Below are positions 12,910 through 25,315 of a DNA stretch of 64,000 nt, in pieces. Positions within the stretch are counted from its first letter, which is position 1; every line of letters begins with the position of its first letter. Location of the stretch: positions 1,562,501 to 1,626,500 of the forward strand of contig NC_066599.1 in NCBI RefSeq assembly GCF_905475345.1, written 5' to 3'. Below the pieces are notes generated by a model that saw only the letters and a program-made list of their open reading frames with translations, had not been told where the DNA came from and ran no database searches. Origin of the DNA: Vespula vulgaris (Eukaryota; Arthropoda; Insecta; Hymenoptera; Vespidae). A program made the position numbers and the translations under genes.

Positions 12910-14995
12910 CGTACGTATTGTTCGAGGATCAAAATTGTTAATGCTAGAAAAAAAAGAAATGAACTCGTTTCGTAATAAATCGAATTATTTTCGGAAATAA
13001 AATAGCACTGCGAAATGCTGCAGTATATAGCTTTGAAAATAAAAATAAAATTGATATCGTATATTGTCGACGTAAAAGACATATTGCTACAGAAATACGT
13101 GAATTTTCTAAATAATAATAGGATAATTGAGAAAGTCAATTGAGACGCGAGTTTGAGTTGGGTTCTCTCATAAGGTGATGTAACATTCATGAATGATCGA
13201 TCGAGTAAGGCATTAATTAATGTTCTCCGAAAGCGACAATCGAATCCTTCGCGATTAGCAGTTACATTTGCCATACGTGTCAAAGCATACGCGTGCTCTT
13301 CAGAATAAACACATCCACTTCGTAAAAGCTCGTTACCGTTTACATAAACGAGATACCGTTTACACGCGTACGTTGCTTAAAACGACACTCATGAGCTGGG
13401 ACCGATCGTGTTACGGAAACATAAACTTCTCCGTTATCGAAATCTCTCTCGTGTTAATAGTTTTCTTTCGACCGATTATATATATAAAAGAATCTGTTAA
13501 AACATATTGTTGTAGTATCTTTATCAAGAGCAAAAAGTGTCGACGAGATGCTTTTATTTTTGTACGAAAATAAATAACGAGTGAATAATATTAATTAATT
13601 GAAAGTAAATATTTTCTCAGTCGTCGTTTATCGTGACGTAGGAAAGCTCCACACACAAAAAAAAAAAGAGAGAAGAAAAAAAAAAAGAAAAGAAAAAGAA
13701 AAAGAATAAAAAAGAAAATCGTAGATTTAAATAAACGTAACGATAAAACATTAAAGCTGACCAATTAAAATGCAGATATTAATTACACCCAGAGTCAATA
13801 TTTAAAAATTGGCTATTCCTCTATCCTTTCAAAGGCAAAACGTACTAAGTTATCCCGCTCTTACCTTTTAAAAAAAGATCGAATAAGAAGATGAGAAATA
13901 AAACGAGAAGAAAAAAGAAATAATAACAAAAACAACGACAATAATCAACGATAACAACAAAAACGGGATACGATAGGGAAGAAAGGGAAGGGATGATGAG
14001 AAAGAGTTAGATGGTATTGGCGATGGTGGTCTCGTTTCAGAGAATAATTCACTATGTGGGTAGGGTCGAAATCGTTGACGATTATCGGTGAGGTAACGGG
14101 AAAGTGTAATACATTTCGGAAATTGCAGGTGATGCGTTCTTCCCTCCTGTCTCTTGCCCTCCCTCCGTTACTCCAACGGTCTGTTGTCGCGACTGGTACT
14201 CGCGAATGTTGTATTTTCGTCGGCGGAGAGCTTGAATGCGGGGGACGGGCCGATTCGAGCGACAAATCGTCGGTGCTTTCGCGGCCCCTGTATCGTTTCC
14301 GAATAGGTCAAATTCCACGTTGAAACCGGAACGATCGCAGAGAGAGAGTGGAGGTTGAACGTTCGCTTGCATCACCGTTTGCGTAGTACTAGTACTAGAG
14401 TGCTTGCTTTCTAGAGAGAGAGAGAGAGAGGAGGGTTGTTTCACCTACCCCTTTCCCTTCGATCCTCTCGTCCTCTCTGATAGGCCAACGACCACTACCA
14501 CCACCACCATCACCATCAGCCGGACAACGCGCTTCCCGTTGAAACTTTGGAATGCAAACGATTGTTTCGGCTCAATAGCTGCTAACGTTTTTATGAAAGG
14601 GGATTAGGCAGTACGCGTTTTCAAGCCTCCTCCTCTTCCTCCTCCACCTCCATCCTCTACCTCTATCTCTATCTCTATCTCGTACCCTTCATCTCCTAAC
14701 CCCTTCTAAAGTGTTTCCAGTCGAACCTCGATTCTATCATTTTTCTCTCGAATTTCACTTTTCATTGAGAGTTTCTTTGATTTTACGTCCGTCATTACGA
14801 GATGATTCGTTAAAATGGATAAAGGGTTTATCAAATGTTTGTCTTTTTTTTTCTTTTTTTACTCAGTCCAGAGTTGGGTAACTGTTAGCTAGTAATACCG
14901 TGTACCAACGTTTATATCGTTTTTATTAACAATTAATCTCGACGAACGAACTAGAAAAGGGAGCAACTGGTGTATACGCGCGAAGCCGGGAATTC

Positions 14996-15027
14996 GGGGG
15001 GACGTTGGGAATGGGGTGAGGGTGGGG
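14996..15027 (+). other. G-quadruplex-capable segment
   Basis: Five G-runs of 3-6 bases with loops of 5, 3, 3 and 1 bases (GGGGGG, GGG, GGGG, GGG, GGGG). This meets the canonical G3+ N1-7 pattern in otherwise AT-rich DNA. Confidence 0.75.
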
Positions 15028-15949
15028 CCCTCGGGTTTTAGAGGGGTGGTGACGCAGTTATCTCGTAATTGCGTACGTTCGATCGTTCTATACCCATCGG
15101 CTTCGCGGTACGGAATAACTCAAACGCGCGTATCACCGTGTATCGCACAAGCTTAAACGTATGGCGCGCATGACGTAAACATTTCCGTATCGTACCGAGT
15201 TGATTAACCAGAATATCGTATCTCTCTTTACCATAATGAAAACGCATATCGACGAACGTTATATAACTCCGGTGGTTAGAAAATTTTAACGAGACGCGTT
15301 ACAAGTCTCGATCGTTTCGGGGATTCGTTTATGTTTCTTTTTTCTATTTTTTTTTTCTTCATTTTCTTTTTGTTTCTTTTTTTCTCGTTTTGATTCCTCG
15401 ATTATGACAGGACAATAATGAAATTAGTTACAATGCGATTGAAATCATTGTGTTACGTTTTCTATCAAAGTAATACGTATTAAAACTAAATCGATAAGTT
15501 CGTTTCGACTTTGTAACGTAGAATACAACGCTCCGTATTAATAAAGTAATTCTTTTTTTTCCTATGGAAATATCGACGTTACGTTTTTATTTTATAAAAA
15601 GTCATAGTCATTTGTTATTGATATCGAAACAAAAAAAGAAAAACGGAAAGAAACTGAAGAAAAGAAAGAAAAAGGAGAAAGAAGAATATATAAAACGATA
15701 ATAATCCGTTTGACATTTGAACGGCACGTATATCAATTTTCAATTAATATTCAAAGCTATGTAGATAATTGTTAATGAGTTCGGTTCATTACCATTCAAT
15801 CGTTTCGAACGAGTGATGATAGGTACCAGTTAACGCGAATCTATAATTAACATTACAATATAATATGAAACTAATGAATGAAATAGATGAGGAAGAATTT
15901 AATCTTTGATGTCGAGTAAAGCAATCAAGCTTACACGAGCGTACACAAG

Positions 15950-16110
15950 TATTATTATTACTACTACTACTCCTTACTATTACTACTATTACTACTACTA
16001 CTACTCCTTACTATTACTACTATTACTACTACTACTACTCCTTACTATTACTACTATTACTACTACTACTACTACTACTACTATTTACTACTACTACTAC
16101 TATTCTACTA
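15950..16110. repeat. (TAC)n array with 34-bp higher-order unit
   Basis: TAC/ATT triplets; inside it TCCTTACTAT marks a 34-bp unit present in direct succession from 15971, 16005 and 16039. The first two copies are identical and the third differs only by extra TAC units at its end. Confidence 0.93.
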
Positions 16111-16228
16111 TATTAAGAGAGTAAGAATAATAAAATGACACAGGTGCGAGAAGAGGAGCCATAGAAGATACGTGTGTGCTTTGCTATCCTTTAATCCTTT
16201 GTTCCGTTCTTTGTAATCTTCGTTTGGT

Positions 16229-16231
<3 letters not shown>

Positions 16232-16299
<68 letters not shown>
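16232..16299. repeat. (GA)34 microsatellite
   Basis: 68 bp of uninterrupted GA, the longest pure dinucleotide run in the window. Confidence 0.95.
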
Positions 16300-16302
<3 letters not shown>

Positions 16303-16473
16303 AGCTTGCATTGCCATCGTCTCGCGAGTAAACTTTTCCATTCTTCCTACGTATCGGCATTCCGTTTTGTAGCTCCTTCGAGAGAACGTAAAGTCGAATG
16401 GCTTCCTCTTGCAAGAGTGCGCTTTATGGCGGGTGCATTAATTCACGTGACTTAAAAACATGTGTATGTGTGT

Positions 16474-16513
<40 letters not shown>
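16474..16513. repeat. (GA)n microsatellite
   Basis: GA tract with one GACA interruption. Confidence 0.9.
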
Positions 16514-16518
<5 letters not shown>

Positions 16519-16867
16519 ACAAGAAGTGAAAGTGGAAAAAGTACGAATCGATAGCAATTTACTCTTTGTACATAAGTCGTCCTTTAATAACATGAACATG
16601 TTACGATTTATCTATATATATATGTGTGCATGTGTATAAATTTTATTTATAAATTATAATATTGAAATTATAATATTAAAATTTATATATAAATTTATAT
16701 ATATATAAATTAGTTTCGTCGTGAAATATAAAATACTGTTATATATTAATGTAATTTAGGCTCACGTTAATCGACTTATCTTTAAAGATTATTCTGAATT
16801 AGTCCAAGATCACCGATTTCCATTAACGATTAACGTCGATCGATCCACTTTAACTCATATATCGATT

Positions 16868-17071
16868 ATTCGTGTCCATTAATCCACCTTAGTTCATTCA
16901 TTCTAATAATTCATATTTATTAATCCTTTCTATTCGATTATATTAACGATTCATGTTTATTAAACTATACCAACTGGTTCATGTTAATGATTCATGTTTA
17001 ATAGTCGATATTAACTGACTCATATTAGCTATTCATGTTTATTAATCCAAATTAACGATCCATGTTAATTT
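16868..17071. repeat. Degenerate 41-bp minisatellite, 5 copies
   Basis: Units start at 16868, 16909, 16949, 16990 and 17031 with ATTCATGTTT or variants (ATTCGTGTCC, ATTCATATTT). Spacing is 41, 40, 41 and 41 bp. Each unit also carries ATTAAT or similar near its tenth base and TCAT near base 31. Divergence between units indicates age. Weaker copies may extend left to about 16780. Confidence 0.8.
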
Positions 17072-17278
17072 GTCCCATGTAAACTTTAATATAAATCGTA
17101 ATCTCAATCGTGATAGATCCAATAGGACACCAAAGCGTCTCGTTGAACGTGTTTATCGAAAATTGCTAGCAAACATAAGAATATTTTCATTCGTGGCGCA
17201 GAACGTCGTTTGAAGAAAATTTTGGCTGATAGTCGTGATCGTTCTCTCTATGTAGGAAAAGTTCGTGCAATATGTTGA

Positions 17279-17280
17279 GT

Positions 17281-17318
<38 letters not shown>
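17279..17318. repeat. (GA)n microsatellite
   Basis: GA tract with a GACA interruption. Confidence 0.9.
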
Positions 17319-17322
<4 letters not shown>

Positions 17323-17836
17323 AGGTCGATCACGGATATATGTAAACGACGTAAACGGTTGCGTTCCAAGTTCTCCGCAAGCAGCGGTGTACCATTACGG
17401 CGAAGTCACCTTCCGAATACCGAATTTTCTTTCTTACTCCTTTTCTCTGTCTTCGCGTTTAACATTTTTCGTTTTTTTTTCCCCCAAAAATGGTGCCAAC
17501 GTCATTCCTCCTATTTACAATTATTAATAAATATATACTCTTTAAACTGAACGAAACATTTCAATGTCTCGCGTATTTTTCTTTTTCCCTTTTTCTTTCT
17601 CTTCGTTATTACGTGACAAGTTAGATTCGAGTGAAATTCAAGATGGAATAATCTTTCTGTCGTCTAAATTATATAACACAAATGTGATAGTGTATGTAAA
17701 TGATTTCCATTTTCTTCTTTTTCTTTTCTTTTCTTTTTCTTCTGCTTTGAGGATAGTATACTTTAACGTTGAATAACAATGACAAAACGTGATAAAATCC
17801 TATCGATATCGTCGAGTCGAGTCTACTCTATTCTAC

Positions 17837-17860
17837 TCGAATCGAATCGAATCGAATCGG
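17837..17860. repeat. (AATCG)n array
   Basis: Four to five CGAAT pentamers next to TCGAGTCGAG, a CpG-rich short array. Confidence 0.85.
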
Positions 17861-18224
17861 TATCGAAAGGCTTCAAATTACTATATCGTTAAAGGGGTAC
17901 GTCATATAAAATTCGAAATCGCGCGTGCATAGGTTTTTCGTAATATCGATCGGTAAGACTGTCGAGCATGGAACATTGAAAAATATAATAGCAGGTGCAG
18001 CTGTCGGTGACCGACGATGGGGACATATCGACACTTAATCAGCTCAACGATTGGTCGGTCACGTACTTGGCCTGTCGAGTAGCCACCGCTACTCTCGATA
18101 CCTTTCAAAAGTGATCTTCCGACAGGAATGATTTTAATACCAGCAAATCGTTGACTATCAATCGAATGCGTTTTCAAACGTTTTCCGAAATTTACGATTG
18201 TAAAGCTTTTTTATTCGAGGACGT

Positions 18225-18300
18225 AGAGATAGGTAGGTAGATAGATAGGTAGGTAGATAGGTAGGTAGGTAGGTAGGTAGGTAGGTAGGTAGGTAGGTAT
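18225..18300. repeat. (TAGG)n/(TAGA)n array
   Basis: Tetranucleotide array of TAGG with interspersed TAGA. It is not the insect telomere unit TTAGG. Confidence 0.93.
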
Positions 18301-18504
18301 GTATTCTACGAATCGAAGCGTGCCAGAGGGACACACGTTTTCGTGACGTATGTAGGTATATCTATTTTGTGCAAGGAAGCACATTCCATTTTTATCTCAC
18401 GCATCGAGTTTCCGGGGCTCATCGATCGGCAACACGTCGCCAAAATTTCAACCGAAACATCGTCCAAACCATTTTTCCTACTCGATATCTACATATGTGT
18501 TATA

Positions 18505-18505
18505 C

Positions 18506-18536
<31 letters not shown>

Positions 18537-18546
18537 TGTATGTATG
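18505..18546. repeat. (TATG)n array
   Basis: About ten TATG units. Confidence 0.93.
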
Positions 18547-21500
18547 AAAATATTTTACAAAATATTCCCTCTCGCTCTTTGTCCGTCTCTGGGATTACAC
18601 GCGAATCCTATTTTATTTTTTTTTTATTTTTCTTCTTTTTTTCCCCCTTTATTCCTTCTTCTTTTCCTTTTTCTTCTCTTTTCAATGTTTCTCCCGTTTC
18701 TAACACATCTTATACGCGAATATTTTATCCTTACTTTTTGACGTAATTTAATTCCGATACGTGAAATATTGTGCATTCTTGGATATTCTTAGGAAAAAGG
18801 AAAGAAAGTATTACGCCAGTCGTTAAGTTAATATTAAAATCGTTGCACACATTATATATGTATATATATATATCGTACATTAAAATCTATTAAACGTATT
18901 AATATGTTATAATTCTTTAACCACGTGTATTTAATGTTTAACGATATATCTTGAAATTGTTTCGAATAATCCACAGGCTTCAATGACAGATATTTTGCGG
19001 TTTCATGAAACAGCCAGTTATCGATTACAATCGATTTTACATAACGATACGAATGTTTTATACAATATATAAATTTTCACGAAGGAATGGAATAATGTGT
19101 CACTGTAGAACGATCAATTAATCGTTTTACTAATTACACTTTCCTATATAAAATATATATATATATAAAATTTCTTTTTTATAAAAATTCCAGGCTCTTT
19201 CAATCGTATTATATTTCTTTTCTTTTCTTCCCTTTTTTCTTTCTTTTTTTTTTTGAAATTTAATTTAAATTCCAAAACAAATGTGAAAGAGAAAGACAGA
19301 GATAGGCAAAAAAAAAAGAGGAGAAAAAGGAGAATAGAAAAAAGATAGCACAGGTATTAGCACAAAAGTTTTATCTCGACAAATTCTCGAACGCTTACGT
19401 CAGCTCCACGAATTGAATATTTGTTCGGAGTCCAGCGAATATTCGTGGTAGCAGGGGGAAATAGGGTGGTTTGGGGATGAGGATGAGAACGGAAAATCGT
19501 AGCTTTCATTAAAAGCTCTTTTTATATCCGAAGTCCGTACGCAACGTGCCTACGTAACGAGATCGTCGGCTGACGGTGGCGCGCATATGCATATAAACAG
19601 TTATATTCTTGTTTCTATGTTTCTACGACGACATTATAGCAAGACACACACCGAATACAAAATCCTTTTCTATGTCGTATCTACAATACCGGAAACTTCG
19701 TCTCTTAACTCTCATAATCTTTAAATTTCCTTGATTTCAATTTAAATAAATTTCTTGTATAAACATAAAAAGAAAAGGAAGAGGAAAAAAGAATCCAAAA
19801 TTCAACGACTTCGTTATCAAAATTAAAAAAATCTAATTACAATAATTGTCCTACTTGAATATTTAACTAGAATGTTTTTTCTTAATTTCGATAATACATA
19901 CGTATAGAATTTCTAGATAAAAAAAAAAGAGAGAAAAAAAAAACAAAAACAAAAAAAAAACCTAAAAAATATTGAATAATCGCATCCGTAGAATTTGAAA
20001 CTTTCATTGTATTTTTTAGCTAGAATTTATTATTTATCAGCGGTACCCGAGTTTTTTACGAAATTTAAGTTAAATAAAAACGTTTCGCATTGACAATAAA
20101 TTCTACAAATAATTCGATCAATAAACGTGCAACGTAAGATACATATGTAAATATATACATACATACATACACACACACATACGCACATAAGAGGATACAC
20201 ACATCCAAAAAGAAGTTGTCTTTTTATCTTGTAGACAGTAGAGAGTGTCTCTGTCGTAAGGGTGGAAAGTCGCGTACGAATGCAGAAGATAGTATTTTCG
20301 ATGAAATACGATGGAGAATTTCTATCGAACGTGTTACAGCGAATGTACACGTGCCAACCGTAATTGTATGTAGACGGTACTCTTCCGGTACCGGCCGCTG
20401 AATAAATTTATAATACTCTAGCTATATATAAACATATATATATATATATACATATGCATATATAGTATATCTGTATATCCATATATTTAGATAAATATTT
20501 GCGAATGCAAACATTTACAAGAGGACACACGTTCAACCGATCCCATGTATTTAAAGAGTCGTATAGACATTTATGTGTGTGGACATGTGTGTTTCTATAT
20601 GTGTACGTGGGTGCGTGCGTGTGTGTATAGATCGATGGTTAAAGCAGGGTGAGAAGGGGGATGGAGAAAAGAGAAGAGGACTTCTACACGCTCGCGTGCC
20701 ATTTCAACGAAACGATCTTCGAATACGAAATTCTTTCTCTCTAACACTCCCGACGATTGCACATTCGTTCGTGCATCCTCTTCGTCTTTTGCGCCTCCTT
20801 CTTTCTCGGATATATCGTAGAACATTCCCTCTTTCTTTCTATACGGGACCGACGAAAGAAGAACCAAGGAAGATTTGCGATCGACGTAATGGAAGAAATC
20901 GAAGAAGCCGATCTCGAAATTGTTCCTTCTTTTAACTCTTAAATGTATTGCGTGTGTTTATTTATTTTATCTTTTCTACGGAATTGTAACATAATAATTT
21001 CAACGTGATATTTAGCGATTTAATATAAGATCTAATGTTATCTTTTTTCTTTTTTCTTTTTTTTGTTTTGTTTTCGTGAGAAAGAATCGCGATCACGCAA
21101 TATTTTTCTTTTCTGGTATGATATTAAAAAAAGAAAAAAGAGAGAGAGAGAGAAAGAGAGAAAAGAAAGAGATCATATATTTTATAGAATCAACTTAACA
21201 CTTATAACGTAGTTTAATGTAAAATTGTAAAGATAATATCGAACGGAGAGAGATCCATAAAATCGTTCGTATTTGTAAAAACAAATCTGCGTTATCGATA
21301 TGGCGTGTCGTGGTTTTGGTAATAAAACGAGTTAATTGTAGTTCGTTTGGAGAAGAAAAAAAAAAGGAAACGATATCGAAAAGAGCGTGCTTTTAACGCG
21401 CAGCATCTAAAAAGAAGAAGATAAAAAAAATAAGAGAAATATAAAAAAAAAAGAGAATAGAAAAGAGAGAAAAAAAAATAAGAAATAAAAGTGGGGGGAG

Positions 21501-22146
21501 GGGGTGGGAGGGAGGGAGGGAGGGAGGGAAACTCGAGAACTCGACACTATAGCCAAGAGCTTATCTCCTCTCGGCGGAAAAGCAGACGTAAATTTCCTTC
21601 GGAACGGCGTCGCTATGTAACGAGAATGCGAATGGAGAAACAGAGGGAGAAAGAGATAGAAAAAAGAAAGATGGAAAAAAAAGAAAAACGAGAGAAAAAA
21701 ACGGAAAGAAAAAAGAAAAAAAGAAAGAAAGAAAAGAGAGAGAAAGAGAGAGGAAAAAAAAGAAAAAAGAAAAAAGAAAAAAATAAAAAGCTGATCCACG
21801 AGAGCCCAGCCATCTTCTTATCCGAAGGGCTAACCGCATTCGTAGTATAAGAGTTGGCCTCGAATTCGCAACGGATTATCCGATGATGATAATTTGCAAG
21901 AAAGTATAAGGATGTATCTCCTTCTTCGTCCTTTCTTTCTTTCTTTCTTTCTTTTTTATACTATAGATTCAACGGGTGTGAGAGGAAAAAGAGGGAGAAA
22001 GAGAAAAGGGGAGAGAGAAACCAAAAAGACTTTATGCCAACTCGTCCACTCGGCAGGAAGTAATAAAAGAAGCGAGAAGAGAGAAGCCTAATCGCTCGAA
22101 ACGTCGAATGAATAAAATAGGCCTTGCCAGAGACGAGCTAACCTTT

Positions 22147-22230
22147 TTCTTCTTCCTTTTCTTCTTCTTCGTTTTCTTCTTCTTCGTTTTCTTCTTCTTC
22201 TTCTTCTTCTTCTTCTTCTTGTTCTTCCTT
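22147..22230. repeat. (TTC)n array with CGTTTT interruptions
   Basis: TTC triplets, with CTTCTTCTTCGTTTT occurring twice before a pure (TTC) stretch. Confidence 0.9.
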
Positions 22231-22325
22231 CTGGACGACGAAGGAAAAGGGTGCCGCTCGCAAGGATGATTATTTCAAAGGTTAGTAATTACTTCCTTTT
22301 CGTTTTACCTCTACCCCCTTATATC

Positions 22326-22395
22326 CCATACCACGTACCCCATACTCTATACCCCTCATACCCTTCATACCCCTCATACCCCTCATACCCTCTTC
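22326..22395. repeat. CATACCCCT short tandem array
   Basis: Imperfect 9-10 bp units (CATACCCCT, CATACCCTT) repeated about six times. C-runs make the opposite strand G-rich. Confidence 0.88.
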
Positions 22396-22643
22396 CACCC
22401 CTTTCCATCCCTCTGTCCGTCTTCCGGAGAACCCCGTCAGATTCCCTACGCTTTAAAAGCAAGGGAGAAGAGCAACATCTTGCTTGGAACAGAGATTCGC
22501 GAAGAAGCTACCTTCTACCAAGGGAGATGAAAACGGTTAAGAGGGGTTGCCTTGAAAATGGCGGATGAGAATGCATAGTTGTGGTGATGAGAGGAAGGGA
22601 CTCGTTCTAACGACGTAGTCAAATTCTTCCGAAGAAAAGAGAT

Positions 22644-22681
<38 letters not shown>

Positions 22682-23690
22682 GAGATAAAGAATGAAAAAT
22701 TGTTTGATTATAATGCGAAGATTTGTTTTATCTTTTATAATCTTCTTTTTATCCTTTTCTTTTACCGGCCTAATGAAATTATTCAATTTTTATTACAATT
22801 TCCTATATAGAGTCTTCCTAAATTTATATACAACGTAATTAAATCCAGATTATTTTTAATGAAATCTCGCATTTGGGGTTTAGTTTTCTTCTATTTCTTT
22901 TTCGAAACTATCTAGACAAATCTGTCATGATTATTTTAATGGAAAGATTTCAATGAGAGATTATGACCTAGTTATTTTAATATCTTTTATTAAAAATCGA
23001 TATTTTATTAAAAATCGATATTCGTTTCATCGATATTTTAACTTGGTGATTTTATACGTAGGTGTATATATAGAAATAAATATGGTAAAAGAGATATCTC
23101 TTTCGTTTTCCTTTTTCTTTTTCTTTTTTTTCTTTTCTATTTCATTGACAACGAAATCAAAATATTATGTAAAATCGTCTACGTGTTTCGTCGAAGCGTA
23201 TTATCATCGGAGATGTTTAAGAACGAACGATTTTCGAAATACCCTCACGTACGAAGTGTACCTTCGTATTTGTGATGCAAATGCCAGTTATTTTCGAGTT
23301 TCCATGAGCGACAGGTTAACAAGTACTGACTTAGCACATCTTCTTAGATTTATGCCGATGTCAGAAAGGAGTAACGTATTTATTCCTTAAATTTGATTGA
23401 TCATGCAGTTTATGCAAACTCTCCTTATATTTAAAGAAAAAGAATGAAAAACGTGTCGAAAAAAAATGTTCTCTTCTCCGTTTTTTCTTCCAAAGTCATC
23501 TGTGTCACTCGTTGAAAATTATTCATCGATTATGCGATCAACGTGAGCTAAGATTTAACACACGATACCCGTGCGACAAAATGGAAGACATTCATTTCTT
23601 TTTTATTTCTTTATGCTTTATTTATTTGTTTATTGTTTTTTTTTTTTCATAAAATAAGTATAACGAAACGAAAAAATATTTCCATACATT

Positions 23691-23727
<37 letters not shown>

Positions 23728-25272
23728 TCAAAGTCTTCCCGATTAATTATACTCTCTATAATTTATTCAATAGATCGAACTTTAAGCGACACTTTTAAAA
23801 GGCTAGGCCAACCTAGATTTTTCCATTCTGTTCAAAACTTAAATATTATCTTTTATCACGTTCGACAAGAGCACACACATTGCCGGCATGGATCGAAAGA
23901 AATTAGAATGAAAATTCAAAAAAAAAAAGAAACATAGAAAAAAAGAAAAAGAAAAAGAAAAACTCGTACAAGAGAAGTTACAGAGTTAATCAGTCTTAAT
24001 ATTTAAAAACAAAAAAAAAACAAACAAAAAGAGGAAAAAAAGAAGAAAAAAAAAGGAAATACAAATTGCTGCGAAAGGAAATGTTACGAATAAAATGGAT
24101 ACAGAAGGGGTGTAAAAGAGGTAGAGATAGGAGTTGGAGAAGGATAAGAAGGAAGAGGAAGAAGAAAACGAAGAAGAAGAAGAAGAGGGTAAAAAAGAAA
24201 AGGAAAGGAAAAGAAAGAGGGAGGGAGGAGGAGGAAGAGAAGGAGGAAGCGCCGACGCTCGACTATGAGAAAGAAATTGGATGCTCGAAGGCGACTTCGC
24301 GGAAATGCAACGGTGGAAAAATGTTGCCTCGAAAAATGTTCCTTAAAATTTTCAACACGCGTACGTCATATCCTTCCTTCTCTTCTCTCTCACCCCTTCT
24401 TTTTCGCGTAACAACGTACGCATGCACGCGTAACTATTTTCTTTCTTTCTTTCTTTCTTTCTTTTTCTCCTTTTTTTTCCTTTTTTCTTTTCTTCTTTTT
24501 TTCCTTTGAAAAAAGAGAGAGAGAGAGAGAGAGAGAAGGGATAGGGAAGTTAAGGAGAAGGTTAAGGGATGTGGGGTGGGGGATTACATACGCTCCGTGC
24601 TGCTTATCCACGATGTTAAATTATTTTTCTCGTTTACCGTTGCAGATTATCCTGTCAGTCAGCGAGAACTTAAGAAAAAAAAAAAAAAAAAGAAAATGGA
24701 GAAGAGAAAAAAGAAAAGAATTTCCCTTCGCTGCCTATTTTTTTTTCAACCCCTTCTACCCGTCTACCTATTTACTTTCATCATCTTATTTTCCTCCCTC
24801 TCGCTCGCGCCTTACTATCAACCAATCGAGATATAACGCGAACGCGCTAATTCCTCGCTTGATTTCTTCTTACTTTTCGTTTGCAATGGGCTAATTATTA
24901 AATATTCTTAAATAGAAACGATCGTTAGAAATAATGTCATTTATTTTTAACGATAGAAATGTAGAACGATCGATACGATTAGAAAGAAATTTATAGATAC
25001 GTTTCATATTTAATTCCATTTCTATCGAATCGTTAATATATATTTTTTTTTATTACTTTATTTATTTATTCGATTTATTAATCGTATTCAATGAAAATTT
25101 ATCGTTAAATTATTAGATTATATTCTATTGAGATTATCTAATAAATGTTTTTTTCTTGAAAATTTTTACACGAGATAATCTACATTTATTCGAAAATCAA
25201 GATGTTTTATGTTCAAAACACGTAACATACGTTTCCTTGAATCTCAATGTCCATGTATTTAACATAGAACAT

Positions 25273-25315
<43 letters not shown>

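Larger units (their letters stand above)
12179..15950. other. No gene seen: CT tracts, ACGATT array, G-rich segment
   Basis: Includes CT at 12337-12382, seven ACGATT units at 12868-12909, a G4-capable segment at 14996-15027 and GC-elevated islands at 13140-13460, 14040-14600 and 15040-15260. Frames across these islands lack motifs, start context and splice partners that I could recognise. Confidence 0.65.
17072..22140. other. No gene seen: tetranucleotide arrays and AT-rich DNA
   Basis: Contains GA at 17279-17318, AATCG at 17837-17860, TAGG at 18225-18300 and TATG at 18505-18546. AT-rich unremarkable DNA runs 18740-20200. GC-elevated islands at 18000-18130, 19390-19590, 20210-20400 and 20670-20940 have no recognisable product. 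Purine-rich A/G DNA fills 21350-21830. Confidence 0.65.

Noticed and set aside
18225..18300. TAGG array as interstitial telomere sequence
   Set aside because: The unit is TAGG/TAGA, not the insect telomere unit TTAGG.
20757..20942. Plus frame ending in an acidic VMEEIEEADLEIVPSFNS tail
   Set aside because: No ATG in a useful position, no acceptor I could defend and chance length.
21407..21850. Lys/Glu-rich plus frame and Phe/Ser-rich minus frame over 119-130 codons
   Set aside because: Purine-only DNA (AAAGAAAG type) has no stops on either strand by composition; low complexity explains it.
24066..24509. 147-codon Lys/Arg/Glu-rich plus frame
   Set aside because: Low-complexity A/G tract followed by a CTTT tract; no conserved motif.
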